Positions 49,292 through 56,974 of a stretch of 64,000 nucleotides of DNA are shown piece by piece. Under the pieces are notes generated by a model. It did not search any database and was not told where the DNA came from. It saw only the letters and a program-made list of their open reading frames with translations. A program made the translations under genes and the position numbers. Every line of letters starts with the position of its first letter. Position 1 is the stretch's first letter. This DNA is from Rhynchopus euleeides (taxonomy: Eukaryota; Euglenozoa; Diplonemea; Diplonemida; Diplonemidae): assembly GCA_963210315.1 (NCBI GenBank), contig OY723237.1, positions 992,001 to 1,056,000 of the forward strand, read 5' to 3'.

Positions 49292-51586
49292 TCAACGAGG
49301 CGGGCGCGCTGGTAAAAGTGTAGGTGGCATCGACACTGGTGGCAACTCCACGGGGTGTGTGGCCTGCGTCCCTCGCGTGTACGCGTCTGCGCGTTGGTCG
49401 TGGGTCGCAACCCAGTGTGGAATAAGTCGTATCTGCTGGCGGCGCGCTGTTGTGTATATCTCCTGCAGCAGGAGGTTGCCTCGGTAGTTGGCGCAGTGGC
49501 CCTTCCGGAGCGCGAACACCAGGCCGAGGTTGTCTATGTGGCAGGTTACGCTTGCCTCCCTCACACGCTGCATCATGCGCACCCCCTGCCACACTGCATA
49601 CGCTTCCTTCAGGAAGATGTTCGTGTCCGCGTCGCTCCCTTCGAACGCCCCTTGGGACACTGACTCCCCTCCCGGCAGCACGAGCACCGCCGCCCACGCC
49701 GTGGATGACGCGTCTGTCCAGAGCTCAATGGTCGGTGGCGGGTTCTGCGGCGTATACCACTCGTTGTCCTCGATGAGGCGTGCCCGCGCCACTGTCTCCG
49801 CCTGCACCGACGGAGGTACTGCGACCCTGGAGTCCCATCGGGCGTTGTTTGAGTGCGTCTGCTTCGCGATGCGCCGCACGAAGGACAACACGGCTGGCAT
49901 GTAACACATCGGTGTCCGCATCACATACGACTGCCAGACGAAAGACCCGAATACTCTGAACGCCCTGCGTGGTGTCGTGTGGCCGTTGACGACTTCCTTG
50001 TACTCTTCCCGTCCGAGGACTTTTTGCACCCAGGCTGTGTCCATGCGGAAACGGTGTCGCGTCAGGTCGAAGTGGATCCCGAACACTGTGAAGTCCTGCA
50101 GCGGCACGCCGTGTTGTGTGTCGTCGAAGTTCAGGGCGGCCCCCACCTTCTCGCAGCGGCTGATGAAGTCGGCGTACCTCGCCTGTGCCTCTGGTAGGGA
50201 GTCTCCGACAGCGATGAAGTTGTCAATCCAGACTATTCCGTGCTCTGGCGGGAGCAGCACGCGTGCGCTGCGGTTCGCGATTGCCGGGGAATGTGACCAC
50301 CCCATGCACATGACAGTCAGGAAGGTCTTCACGAATGTCTTTCTCTCCCCGCCTAGGCGCACTTCGAAATAGCGTTGGATCTCCTTGTGTACGGGGAACT
50401 GGTAGAACCAGCTGCGTGCATCTGCCATCACCACCCAGCTCGCCGCGGCCACTCGCTGTGTCACCTCCGTGATGTCCTGCAAACGCATGTCCGGTGGGCG
50501 TGTCATCAGTGCATTTAGCCGCCTTGCGTCGACGATGAAACGTTGGCCCCCAGACTTCTTGGACACGGTGAACGCTGGCAGCGTGAGGTACGGGTGTGCA
50601 TCCGCCTCCGTCAGGACGCCATACTCAACCAAGGTGTCCAGGTGGTGCAACATGTGGCGTGATACCTTCCTCCCCGTTTTACGTAGTTCTTGGCGGGCCT
50701 CGGGAAGCAGTGCGTCAGCGAAAGCGGCTGGCTTGGTGATGAGGTCCAAGACCCCCGTCAGTTCACCCTCGCTGTCCAACCGTCGCAGTTCCTTGAGATT
50801 GAGGCGCGAGGTGCAGATCTCCGCGATGTAGTCCTCTTCCTCCGACAGCTCCGTCTTCGCGTTGGCTGGCCGTATCACCTTCCCCCCCGTGCACACACCC
50901 AAGTCCTCCCCGTAGAGGTCCTCGACACCCGGACCGTACGACTCTGCGCTATCCACCTCGCTCCACGCTTCCTCATCACTGGGTGGTGGGTCGGACGCGG
51001 CTTCGTCGGATGTGGCATCTTCGTAGTAGCGGCGCGCTGCGAACAGCCTCGTGGTCCCCGGGAAGTGGGTTGCTGTCAGGGGTTTTGGCTGTGTGCGCGT
51101 CGTCCCCCCTTGCTGTCGTTTTTTCTTCACCACTCGATCTTCGCCGACACCTGTGCTGTCTCGCGCGCGTGTGCGTTTTCCGCCGCTGATACGTAACGCA
51201 TCACACCGTCGACCGTCGCGTGTCTCGAGAGGAGGCGCACCTCCTCCAGTGGAACGTTCTTTCGCGCAAGCTGTGTGAGTGCCCCCCTCCGCAGAGAGTG
51301 TGCCGTGAGCCCCCTCCGTGCCCGCTTGACGGCTTTTACCACGGTCCGGTAGGTGACGTCCGCCGGGAACAGTCTCGTCTCTCCTGCTCTGCGCGCCCTG
51401 CGGAGGCGGTGTCGGAGGATACGGTGTAGGTCCTTCGGCAGGGAGATCCCTGTGATGTGACCCATGTGGAAGGGGTCCGCCTTCGACTGGGTCCAGCGCA
51501 CGTATATCGGCTCGCTGCGCTTTTCCGCTGTGACGTCCTTCACATACAAGCGCAGTGCGTCCGAGGCCCTTGCCGCACCCCCCCAC
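49292..51586 (-). CDS. Reverse transcriptase-RNase H of DIRS/Ngaro-type element
   Basis: The frame is 764 codons, but the first ~150 overlap the recombinase in another frame; the RT part proper begins after about 51120, with no ATG of its own. RT motifs: VSKKSGGQRFIVDARRLN (finger), VVMADARSWFYQFPV (motif A Asp), GWSHSPAIANR (motif B region) and GIVWIDNFIAVGD in place of the usual x-x-D-D. RNase H follows: ELWTDASSTAWAA, FLKEAYAVWQG, CHIDNLGLVFALRKG and DQRADAYTRG, so its D-E-D-D set is complete. The stop is at 49292. Expression probably needs frameshifting or a fusion with the recombinase ORF. Confidence 0.88.
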   Translation of the reverse strand: MGGCGKGLGRTALVCEGRHSGKAQRADIRALDPVEGGPLPHGSHHRDLPAEGPTPYPPTPPPQGAQSRRDETVPGGRHLPDRGKSRQAGTEGAHGTLSAEGGTHTACAKERSTGGGAPPLETRDGRRCDALRISGGKRTRARDSTGVGEDRVVKKKRQQGGTTRTQPKPLTATHFPGTTRLFAARRYYEDATSDEAASDPPPSDEEAWSEVDSAESYGPGVEDLYGEDLGVCTGGKVIRPANAKTELSEEEDYIAEICTSRLNLKELRRLDSEGELTGVLDLITKPAAFADALLPEARQELRKTGRKVSRHMLHHLDTLVEYGVLTEADAHPYLTLPAFTVSKKSGGQRFIVDARRLNALMTRPPDMRLQDITEVTQRVAAASWVVMADARSWFYQFPVHKEIQRYFEVRLGGERKTFVKTFLTVMCMGWSHSPAIANRSARVLLPPEHGIVWIDNFIAVGDSLPEAQARYADFISRCEKVGAALNFDDTQHGVPLQDFTVFGIHFDLTRHRFRMDTAWVQKVLGREEYKEVVNGHTTPRRAFRVFGSFVWQSYVMRTPMCYMPAVLSFVRRIAKQTHSNNARWDSRVAVPPSVQAETVARARLIEDNEWYTPQNPPPTIELWTDASSTAWAAVLVLPGGESVSQGAFEGSDADTNIFLKEAYAVWQGVRMMQRVREASVTCHIDNLGLVFALRKGHCANYRGNLLLQEIYTTARRQQIRLIPHWVATHDQRADAYTRGTQATHPVELPPVSMPPTLLPARPPR

Positions 51587-52091
51587 ATGATGCCGAGCAG
51601 CAGTTTCACGAGGGGACGTGGCTCCTTCGCTAGCGCCTCCCGGATGTTGTGTGGGCTGTTGCTGGTTCTGCTTGCTTCAGTGGTCGTAGTGCTCCTCCCC
51701 GTTTCAGCGCCCGCCTGTAGTCCGCCACAATTTGTTTTCCGTCGAGGGGGAACGCTGCGAAGCGTCTGAGTGCTGCTGCAAGGTTGTTGAGGTACTGGAG
51801 GGCGGACTGCACTGATAGCCCGTCCTTCCGTTGCTTCGTGACCCACAGCACCGCCCCTTCGTCGTGTGGCAGTGTTCGCCTCTCCGCTTTCATCCACCCT
51901 TCCCGGAACTGCGAGTACCTGTCGTATGTGCGGCGGAGGGCCCCCCAGTATGTGGGTGCGAGGGCTTGGGCCAGGGTGTGTTGCAGTTCCTGGCGAATGG
52001 TGGTTGCTTCCTCCGGGGTCACGCTCGTCTCGGTCTTGCGGGGGCGTCCTCTTGTTGACGGGGGGGCAGATGGTACTGCCTTCACATACAC
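51127..52091 (-). CDS. Tyrosine recombinase of DIRS/Ngaro-type element (frameshifted)
   Basis: The catalytic half (51660-51127) has all signature residues: Arg in GGAARASD, HSLRRG (His-x-x-Arg), LSRHATVDGVMRYV (His and the Tyr nucleophile). The N-terminal SAM-like DNA-binding half is in a different frame (52091 to about 51640: TYDRYSQFREGWMK, LSVQSALQYLNNLAAALRRF). One frame change near 51650 joins them, which could be a mutation, a programmed shift or a small sequence error. Its position directly after gag and before RT differs from the usual gag-RT-RH-recombinase order. It would insert the circular cDNA without target duplication. Confidence 0.8.
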
Positions 52092-52148
52092 TACCGCGGC
52101 GGGGGGGAGGGTCGTGGCCCGCGGGCGTCCCCTGCTGGTGTCGGGGAG

Positions 52149-53219
52149 TCACTGTCGCTTGCCTTTCCCCCCCCGTCCTTTGTGATGGCCCTTTCCCGAG
52201 TAGGGCGCGGGGCGGTCCTGCGTGTTACGCTCCTGCAGGAACCGCTCCTGAAACGCGGCCCGCCTCTCCTGTGTGTCGTCCTGCGTGGCCCGCCCCTCCC
52301 GGAGTAGGCGCCCGTGTGTCACCGCATCGTACTTCGCTGGGTCCATAATCTTCGCCTTTGCCAGGTAGAGGCGGGCGCCCGCGCGCCCCTTCAGGAGAAA
52401 GTGCGAGTTCATAACGACGATTGTCTTGTGGAGGGCCTCGGTAAAGCGATCCGGATCATCGTCGTCGCGGATCAGTCCCATTGTCTGAAACAGAGCGTCG
52501 AAGGCCTGGATGAGCTGGTGTTGCCAGTCTGGTGAGCTCGGGGCATCGCTGAGCTCCGCCTGTCGGAAAACCCGGGATACCTCAGCTTTCACCAACCTGC
52601 GTCCGGGGACAGTGGCGATCGACGATCCCCAGGTCGACACGATGTGGGCGGAGAAATCGGCGGGCAGCTCGGCCTCCGTCCGCTGCAGCGCCTTCTGCAG
52701 GGTGGCGATCTGCTTCGCCTGCGTCTCCACGGTCTTCTTCAGCTCCTTCTGTTCCTTCTCCAGCCGGCCTGTCAATTTCAGCAGGTACTCCAGCGAGTTC
52801 GCCACGCGGAGATCGGTGTTCGAGTCGGCGGGGTGGTGTGCGTCCCTGTGCTGGAGGCCCGTGCCACTCTGGCTGTCCGCCTCGCTGTACTCCCCGTCCT
52901 CGCCTAGCTCGCCCGTCGCTGCTGCCAGGTCCGCCGCGGTCTCCTCGTCGACTGCCTGCCGGACCCATGCGCACTCGGGGCACACCCAGCCCCTGTCCCC
53001 TGCGCCCTCGAGCCATTCGGGGACGACGTGCGCCGGGATGCGCTCTCTCAAGCACGTCCTGACCGTGGTCCCACCGCAGTCGTGGCAGCTGAATGCGGTC
53101 CTGGCTGTGTGTGTAGTATTGCACGTTTCGAATATGCACTCGGGGCGACGCTCTGCTGGCTCGTTGTCGGGGTGGGCGGGGTCGGGAACCTTCAGGGTGT
53201 CCCAATCCAGAGTGGCCAT
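52149..53219 (-). CDS. Gag-like protein of DIRS/Ngaro-type element
   Basis: The ATG at 53219 (MATLDWDTLKVPDPAH) opens 356 aa. Further in-frame codons upstream are just translated 36-bp repeats, so that ATG is preferred. Cys/His clusters at about 30-90 (CIFETC, FSCHDCGGTTVRTC, WVCPECAW) look like zinc-binding modules. A coiled coil follows at about 150-195 (LEYLLKLTGRLEKEQKELKK). The middle resembles a capsid-like helical domain (WQHQLIQAFDALFQTMG). The tail is basic (GKGHHKGRGGKGKRQ), suited to RNA binding. The Gag role is inferred from order and composition. The stop is 58 nt upstream of the recombinase ATG. Confidence 0.65.
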   Translation of the reverse strand: MATLDWDTLKVPDPAHPDNEPAERRPECIFETCNTTHTARTAFSCHDCGGTTVRTCLRERIPAHVVPEWLEGAGDRGWVCPECAWVRQAVDEETAADLAAATGELGEDGEYSEADSQSGTGLQHRDAHHPADSNTDLRVANSLEYLLKLTGRLEKEQKELKKTVETQAKQIATLQKALQRTEAELPADFSAHIVSTWGSSIATVPGRRLVKAEVSRVFRQAELSDAPSSPDWQHQLIQAFDALFQTMGLIRDDDDPDRFTEALHKTIVVMNSHFLLKGRAGARLYLAKAKIMDPAKYDAVTHGRLLREGRATQDDTQERRAAFQERFLQERNTQDRPAPYSGKGHHKGRGGKGKRQ

Positions 53220-53224
53220 CTTCT

Positions 53225-53505
53225 CTGTTACGCAGCTCGGCGTAGTTACTGTTCCTGTCCTATTCACGCAGCTCGGCGTAGTTTCTGTTCCTCTCCTATT
53301 CACGCAGCTCGGCGTAGTTTCTGTTTCTCTCCTATACACGCAGCTCGGCGTAGTTTCTGTTCCTCTCCTATACACGCAGCTCGGCGTACTCCCTCAGCCC
53401 GTTCTGTTCCTCTCCTATACACGCAGCTCGGCGTACTCCCTCAGCCCGTTCTGTTCCTCTCCTATACACGCAGCTCGGCGTACTCTGTCCGCTTCTGTCA
53501 CTCTT
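53225..53505. repeat. 36-bp tandem repeat in retrotransposon leader
   Basis: About seven units of CTATACACGCAGCTCGGCGTA followed by GTTTCTGTTCCTCTC variants lie between the A1 repeat and the gag start. Most are 36 bp, so the frame stays open upstream of the chosen ATG. The last units near 53390-53490 carry a CTCCCTCAGCCC insert. Confidence 0.85.
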
Positions 53506-53562
53506 GCTCCCCTCTTGATTCTCTCGCCTGCTTGATAGTTTGATGCGTTGACGCTTCTACAC

Positions 53563-53673
53563 ACAAAACCCTGAACTGATCACACCCTGAGCCTGATGAA
53601 GGGTGGGGTTAGTGTATAGAGCACGTTTGGTTGCAGCTGTGGTGGGGCGCTTTCCGCTCACACGAGTGTGCTT
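53563..53673. repeat. Split direct repeat A1, right terminus
   Basis: One A copy (ACAAAACCC to GTGTGCTTA), preceded by the last 18 bp of B (GCGTTGACGCTTCTACAC). It matches the three A copies at 48691-49182. Confidence 0.9.
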
Positions 53674-53679
53674 AAAAAA

Positions 53680-53990
53680 AATTCGAAAATTTTCCGAAAT
53701 TTTTCAGTGTGGCACCCCAGTGAGCCCCAGATTCTGTTGAGCCAGGCGAAAAAAAAAAATTTTTTTTGGCCAAAAAATTTTTTTTCGACATGTCGAAATT
53801 TCGGCCTACCTGGCCCAGCTGGGCCCAGGCCTGGCTAACCAAAAATGGCTGAAAAAAAATTCGAAAATTTTCCGAAATTTTTCAGTGTGGCACCCCAGTG
53901 AGCCCCAGATTCTGTTGAGCCAGGCGAAAAAAAAAAATTTTTTTTTTGGCCAAAAAAAATTTTTTCGACATGTCGAAATTTCGGACCCCG
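53680..53990. repeat. AT-rich ~170-bp tandem repeat
   Basis: Nearly two units: ATTCGAAAATTTTCCGAAAT, CAGTGTGGCACCCCAGTGAG, TTGAGCCAGGCG, TTTTTCGACATGTCGAAATT, CTACCTGGCCCAGCTGGGCC. The left part of a further unit lies on the other side of the retrotransposon. Confidence 0.85.
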
Positions 53991-53996
53991 GGTCAC

Positions 53997-54175
53997 CAGG
54001 GCCGTATGGAAATTTAGCCACTGTGGCTAGCCGTAGTGGCTAAAAACAGTTAGGCGTTTTTTTCGATTTTTTTCGAATTTTTCAAAAATTGGACAACTAT
54101 TTTCCCCAGCCAAAAAACCTGGCTAAATTGGCTAATTTTGGCTAATTTTGCCTAAATTTCCATACCCCCCTTTGG
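53997..54175. repeat. Inverted-repeat element candidate
   Basis: CCGTATGGAAATTTAG at 54002 is inverted at 54150-54166 (CTAAATTTCCATAC). The interior holds repeated GGCTAATTTT. No clear target duplication was found, so this is a possible MITE only. Confidence 0.4.
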
Positions 54176-54745
54176 ACTTATTTGGGCACGCTGGGGTTGG
54201 GGGTGTGGTGGAACTCATTTTTTCCCGAAAAATTTCACCATTAACCTGTGAAGGGGAAATCCCATTTTCAAAATAAAAAAGAAGGTCCACCCCCGATTTA
54301 CGTAGTTCTGACGTAGTTCTGACGTAGTTGCGATTTCGTTTTCAGGGGCACCATAACCCGGCAATCCTTTTTTCTCGTTTCGATTATCAATATTTTCTGA
54401 CCTGTGTTGCGCTCGCGCTGCCAATAGTCTTCCTTGCTCGAGAGCAGGAGACTGGTGAAGGCACAGGTTTTTGGGACGGCCATGCATCCGCTTGCACGAG
54501 GCACACAGAACAGCTTGTGGAAGTCTTGCATTTCCACCTGACAAGAGCATTGTTGGGAGAAGACCTTAACATTTCCAATACAAGTCACGAGATACAGGGG
54601 AACAGGGAAGAGAAGCTGCGGTGAAACACACAGCCTCGACCTGTGAATGGGGGTGAGATATGTAGCTGTGCACTGCGGCACTCCACGTGCCCACAATCTG
54701 GCTGCCAGGGCACAGCCAACCAGGAAACATGCCGAGGCAGCAGCA
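54176..54745. other. Region downstream of ankyrin gene
   Basis: The segment 54190-54240 resembles 42500-42560 (CGCTGGGGTTGGGGGTG, then CATTTTTTC). Three TTACGTAGTTC/GACGTAGTT motifs lie at 54297-54333. No ORF supported. Confidence 0.4.
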
Positions 54746-56689
54746 TCACTCACCGAAGCGCCTGGTGTACTCGCTGCGACGCATGCGGTGCTTCGAGCTG
54801 GCGTGGCGCAGCACAGACTCTGTGGAAGGGAACGGCTCCCCGGATGCCAGCGCAACTGCCCCGCACACAGCACACGCGTGGGTGCTGCCCGCAGGGTCCT
54901 CCTCGTCGTCGTCACGCTTCCGCTTGCTGCTGCCGCTTGCTGGTGTTTCCCCCACAGCGCCCTGTGCCATGTCTGTTTCTGGTTGTGCACCAGCACCGTC
55001 ACCTCCACCAAGGGCTTCACGCACGAGCGCCAGCACCGCCTTCGCACCCCGGCACCTCAGGCCCGCTGCCACGGACACGCATGTCCTCCCGTCGGCAGCA
55101 GGCTTCGTCACGTCTGCCCCGCGGCCCAACAGGACATGGCACACAGGCACACTTGACGCAAGCACCGCAGCAAGCAGCGGAGGCGATACACCGTCGTTGA
55201 CGCCGGCACCGTGGTCCAGCAGCAGGGCTACGGCTTTCGTGTCCCCCGATGCCGCTGCATGCCCCAAACACGTCCACCCATCGTTGTCCTGTGCACCAAC
55301 GTCTACACCCTTCTCCAGCAGCGTCCTGCACTTCGCCAACCCGTTTGAACGTGCTGCCCGCATCAGCGCCGTTCTCCCAAAGCTGTCGCGTGCGTGGATG
55401 TCCAGTCCCGGTGATGCCACCAGCGCCTGGAACTGGAAGCCATTCTTGGTCACCAAAGTGTGCAGCAGCGGCACTCCTTTTTTGTCGCACGCGTTGGGAC
55501 ACGCACCGGCAGCCAGAAGTGCAGCGAATGCATCATAACTCTTGCTTGCGACTGCGATGTGCAGAGCTGTCAGGCCGTCGTTGTTGCGGGCAGAGGGGTC
55601 GGCACCATGCGCCACGAGTGACACAACCAGCTGTGCACGCACCTCGTCTGCTTGGTCAGGCTGGAGGGACGTGTATCCGCTGGCGTCAGACACGGCATGC
55701 ATCAGGCATGTCCATCCGTCGGAGTCCCGGGCGGTCACGTTTGCCGTGCGACTGTTTTCCTTCAAGTACCCAAGGATCTCCTCATAGACAGCCAGATTCT
55801 TACCGGAGGCTGCGCGCATGAGGCATGTCCTCCCGTCACCGTCCCGTACACTCAGCTCCATGAGCAGGCGGCGCATGTCTGTCCTGTCGGAGGAAGAATC
55901 GCGCGCAGCGTAGTTCAGGGCGTCGGATAACGAGGACTGCAGGGTGCCGTGTGAGGCAATGGCACGTACTGTCGACAGGCTGTTTATGTCAACAGCCTTG
56001 TGCAGTGCGCTGCGCAGAACAGCACGGTCTTGCGGTGTGAAGGCAGCGAACACCCAATCACGTCCGTTCTCAGCAGCCCTGCCGAAGAAGTCCTGGTGGA
56101 ACTCTGTGACACCACACTCAACCAATATCTGCACAAGTTCGCGCGAATGGAGTGCGTCGAGATCGTGCGATCCTCCCCAGTCACTAAACCTTTCACTCTG
56201 CAGGAGCTTCTTCCAGTGCCTAGATGCTAATAGAACCCTGCACATTGGGAAGTCAGATTTCTGCAGAGCAATGGAAAGTGCATGTTTGATAGGGAAAGGC
56301 AAGTAGTTGTGGAACCAGCTGTGGTACGCCGGATCATTCCATGCAACGAGCAAGAGGCGCGCAGTCTCAGTGTCCCCTCGCTCCGCAACCCGGGTGATTT
56401 CATCTGTGCCGAACTGGCAGCGGATACCTTTCTCTGCCAGGATACGTTTGGCCTCTTTCCAATCAACAGGCATGACCTCAATGGTGCTGCCCGACGACAG
56501 GGCAGCGACACTGCTGTCGTCGGACAGGAGCAGCCCCTCTGGCACCAGCTTCATCCTGAATTCGGGGAAGGCCCCTTGGTCCAGTTCGGCTAGCGCCTTG
56601 TGCACTGCAGTGTGCAGTTCATCCAGTTTCGGCTCACCGGTAAACTCACACATCACCTCATGTTTCCCGAGCACCACACGCAGCTCCAT
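54746..56689 (-). CDS. Ankyrin-repeat protein with ubiquitin-like N-terminus and C2H2 finger
   Basis: The ATG at 56689 opens 647 aa without introns. Residues 1-75 (MELRVVLGKHEVMCEFTG to STIEVMPVDW) have the length and pattern of a ubiquitin-like fold. Residues 80-560 hold about ten ankyrin repeats, clearest at DGRTCLMRAASGKNLAVYEE, DGLTALHIAVASKSYDAFAA, FGRTALMRAARSNGLAKCRT and DGWTCLGHAAASGDTKAVAL. A KRKRDDDEED linker (nuclear-signal-like) precedes a C-terminal C-x2-C...H-x4-H finger (CAVCGAV, LRHASSKH). It probably acts as a scaffold or adaptor. It is 285 bp downstream of the DUF4116 gene on the same strand, which has the same N-terminal plan. Confidence 0.82.
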   Translation of the reverse strand: MELRVVLGKHEVMCEFTGEPKLDELHTAVHKALAELDQGAFPEFRMKLVPEGLLLSDDSSVAALSSGSTIEVMPVDWKEAKRILAEKGIRCQFGTDEITRVAERGDTETARLLLVAWNDPAYHSWFHNYLPFPIKHALSIALQKSDFPMCRVLLASRHWKKLLQSERFSDWGGSHDLDALHSRELVQILVECGVTEFHQDFFGRAAENGRDWVFAAFTPQDRAVLRSALHKAVDINSLSTVRAIASHGTLQSSLSDALNYAARDSSSDRTDMRRLLMELSVRDGDGRTCLMRAASGKNLAVYEEILGYLKENSRTANVTARDSDGWTCLMHAVSDASGYTSLQPDQADEVRAQLVVSLVAHGADPSARNNDGLTALHIAVASKSYDAFAALLAAGACPNACDKKGVPLLHTLVTKNGFQFQALVASPGLDIHARDSFGRTALMRAARSNGLAKCRTLLEKGVDVGAQDNDGWTCLGHAAASGDTKAVALLLDHGAGVNDGVSPPLLAAVLASSVPVCHVLLGRGADVTKPAADGRTCVSVAAGLRCRGAKAVLALVREALGGGDGAGAQPETDMAQGAVGETPASGSSKRKRDDDEEDPAGSTHACAVCGAVALASGEPFPSTESVLRHASSKHRMRRSEYTRRFGE

Positions 56690-56974
56690 CGCAGGTGTTG
56701 TGTCTCCTGTAGGATTCGCGTGGCACACGGAACAACCAAACGCAACGGGGGAGAGCGTGTCGCCCCCTGGTGGGCCGGCGTTTCCGCCCGTGGGTTCTGT
56801 GGTGTGGTTTGGGAAAGTGCAGGCATCAGCGAGCCTGCTGACACTGGGGGCTCCTGATCTGGAGAGCGAGGAGGGCGGGTGCTGGAGAACGCATCGATCA
56901 TCATCTGAAACCCGACGATTCATTACTTCTGCCACACAGCCCTCCGCGCAATCGAATGCGGGCATGGCGGTGCC

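Larger units (their letters stand above)
48616..53678 (-). mobile_element. Full-length tyrosine-recombinase retrotransposon (DIRS/Ngaro/PAT-type)
   Basis: On the minus strand: A1 (53673-53563), gag, tyrosine recombinase, RT/RNase H, then B1-A2-B2 extended to three extra B-A units (49254-48619, period 188 bp). Split direct repeats, a tyrosine recombinase in place of a DDE integrase, and no target duplication define this class. The element sits in an AT-rich tandem repeat. The uninterrupted version of its target (GGCTGAAAAAAAATTCGAAA) can be read at 53839-53860. Three A residues at the junction are shared with the target. A near-identical copy begins at 63418, so the family moved recently. Confidence 0.9.

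Noticed and set aside
53997-54175. Fourth hAT element
   Set aside because: An inverted repeat is present and the left tip is CAGGG, but the right tip and the 8-bp duplication do not match.
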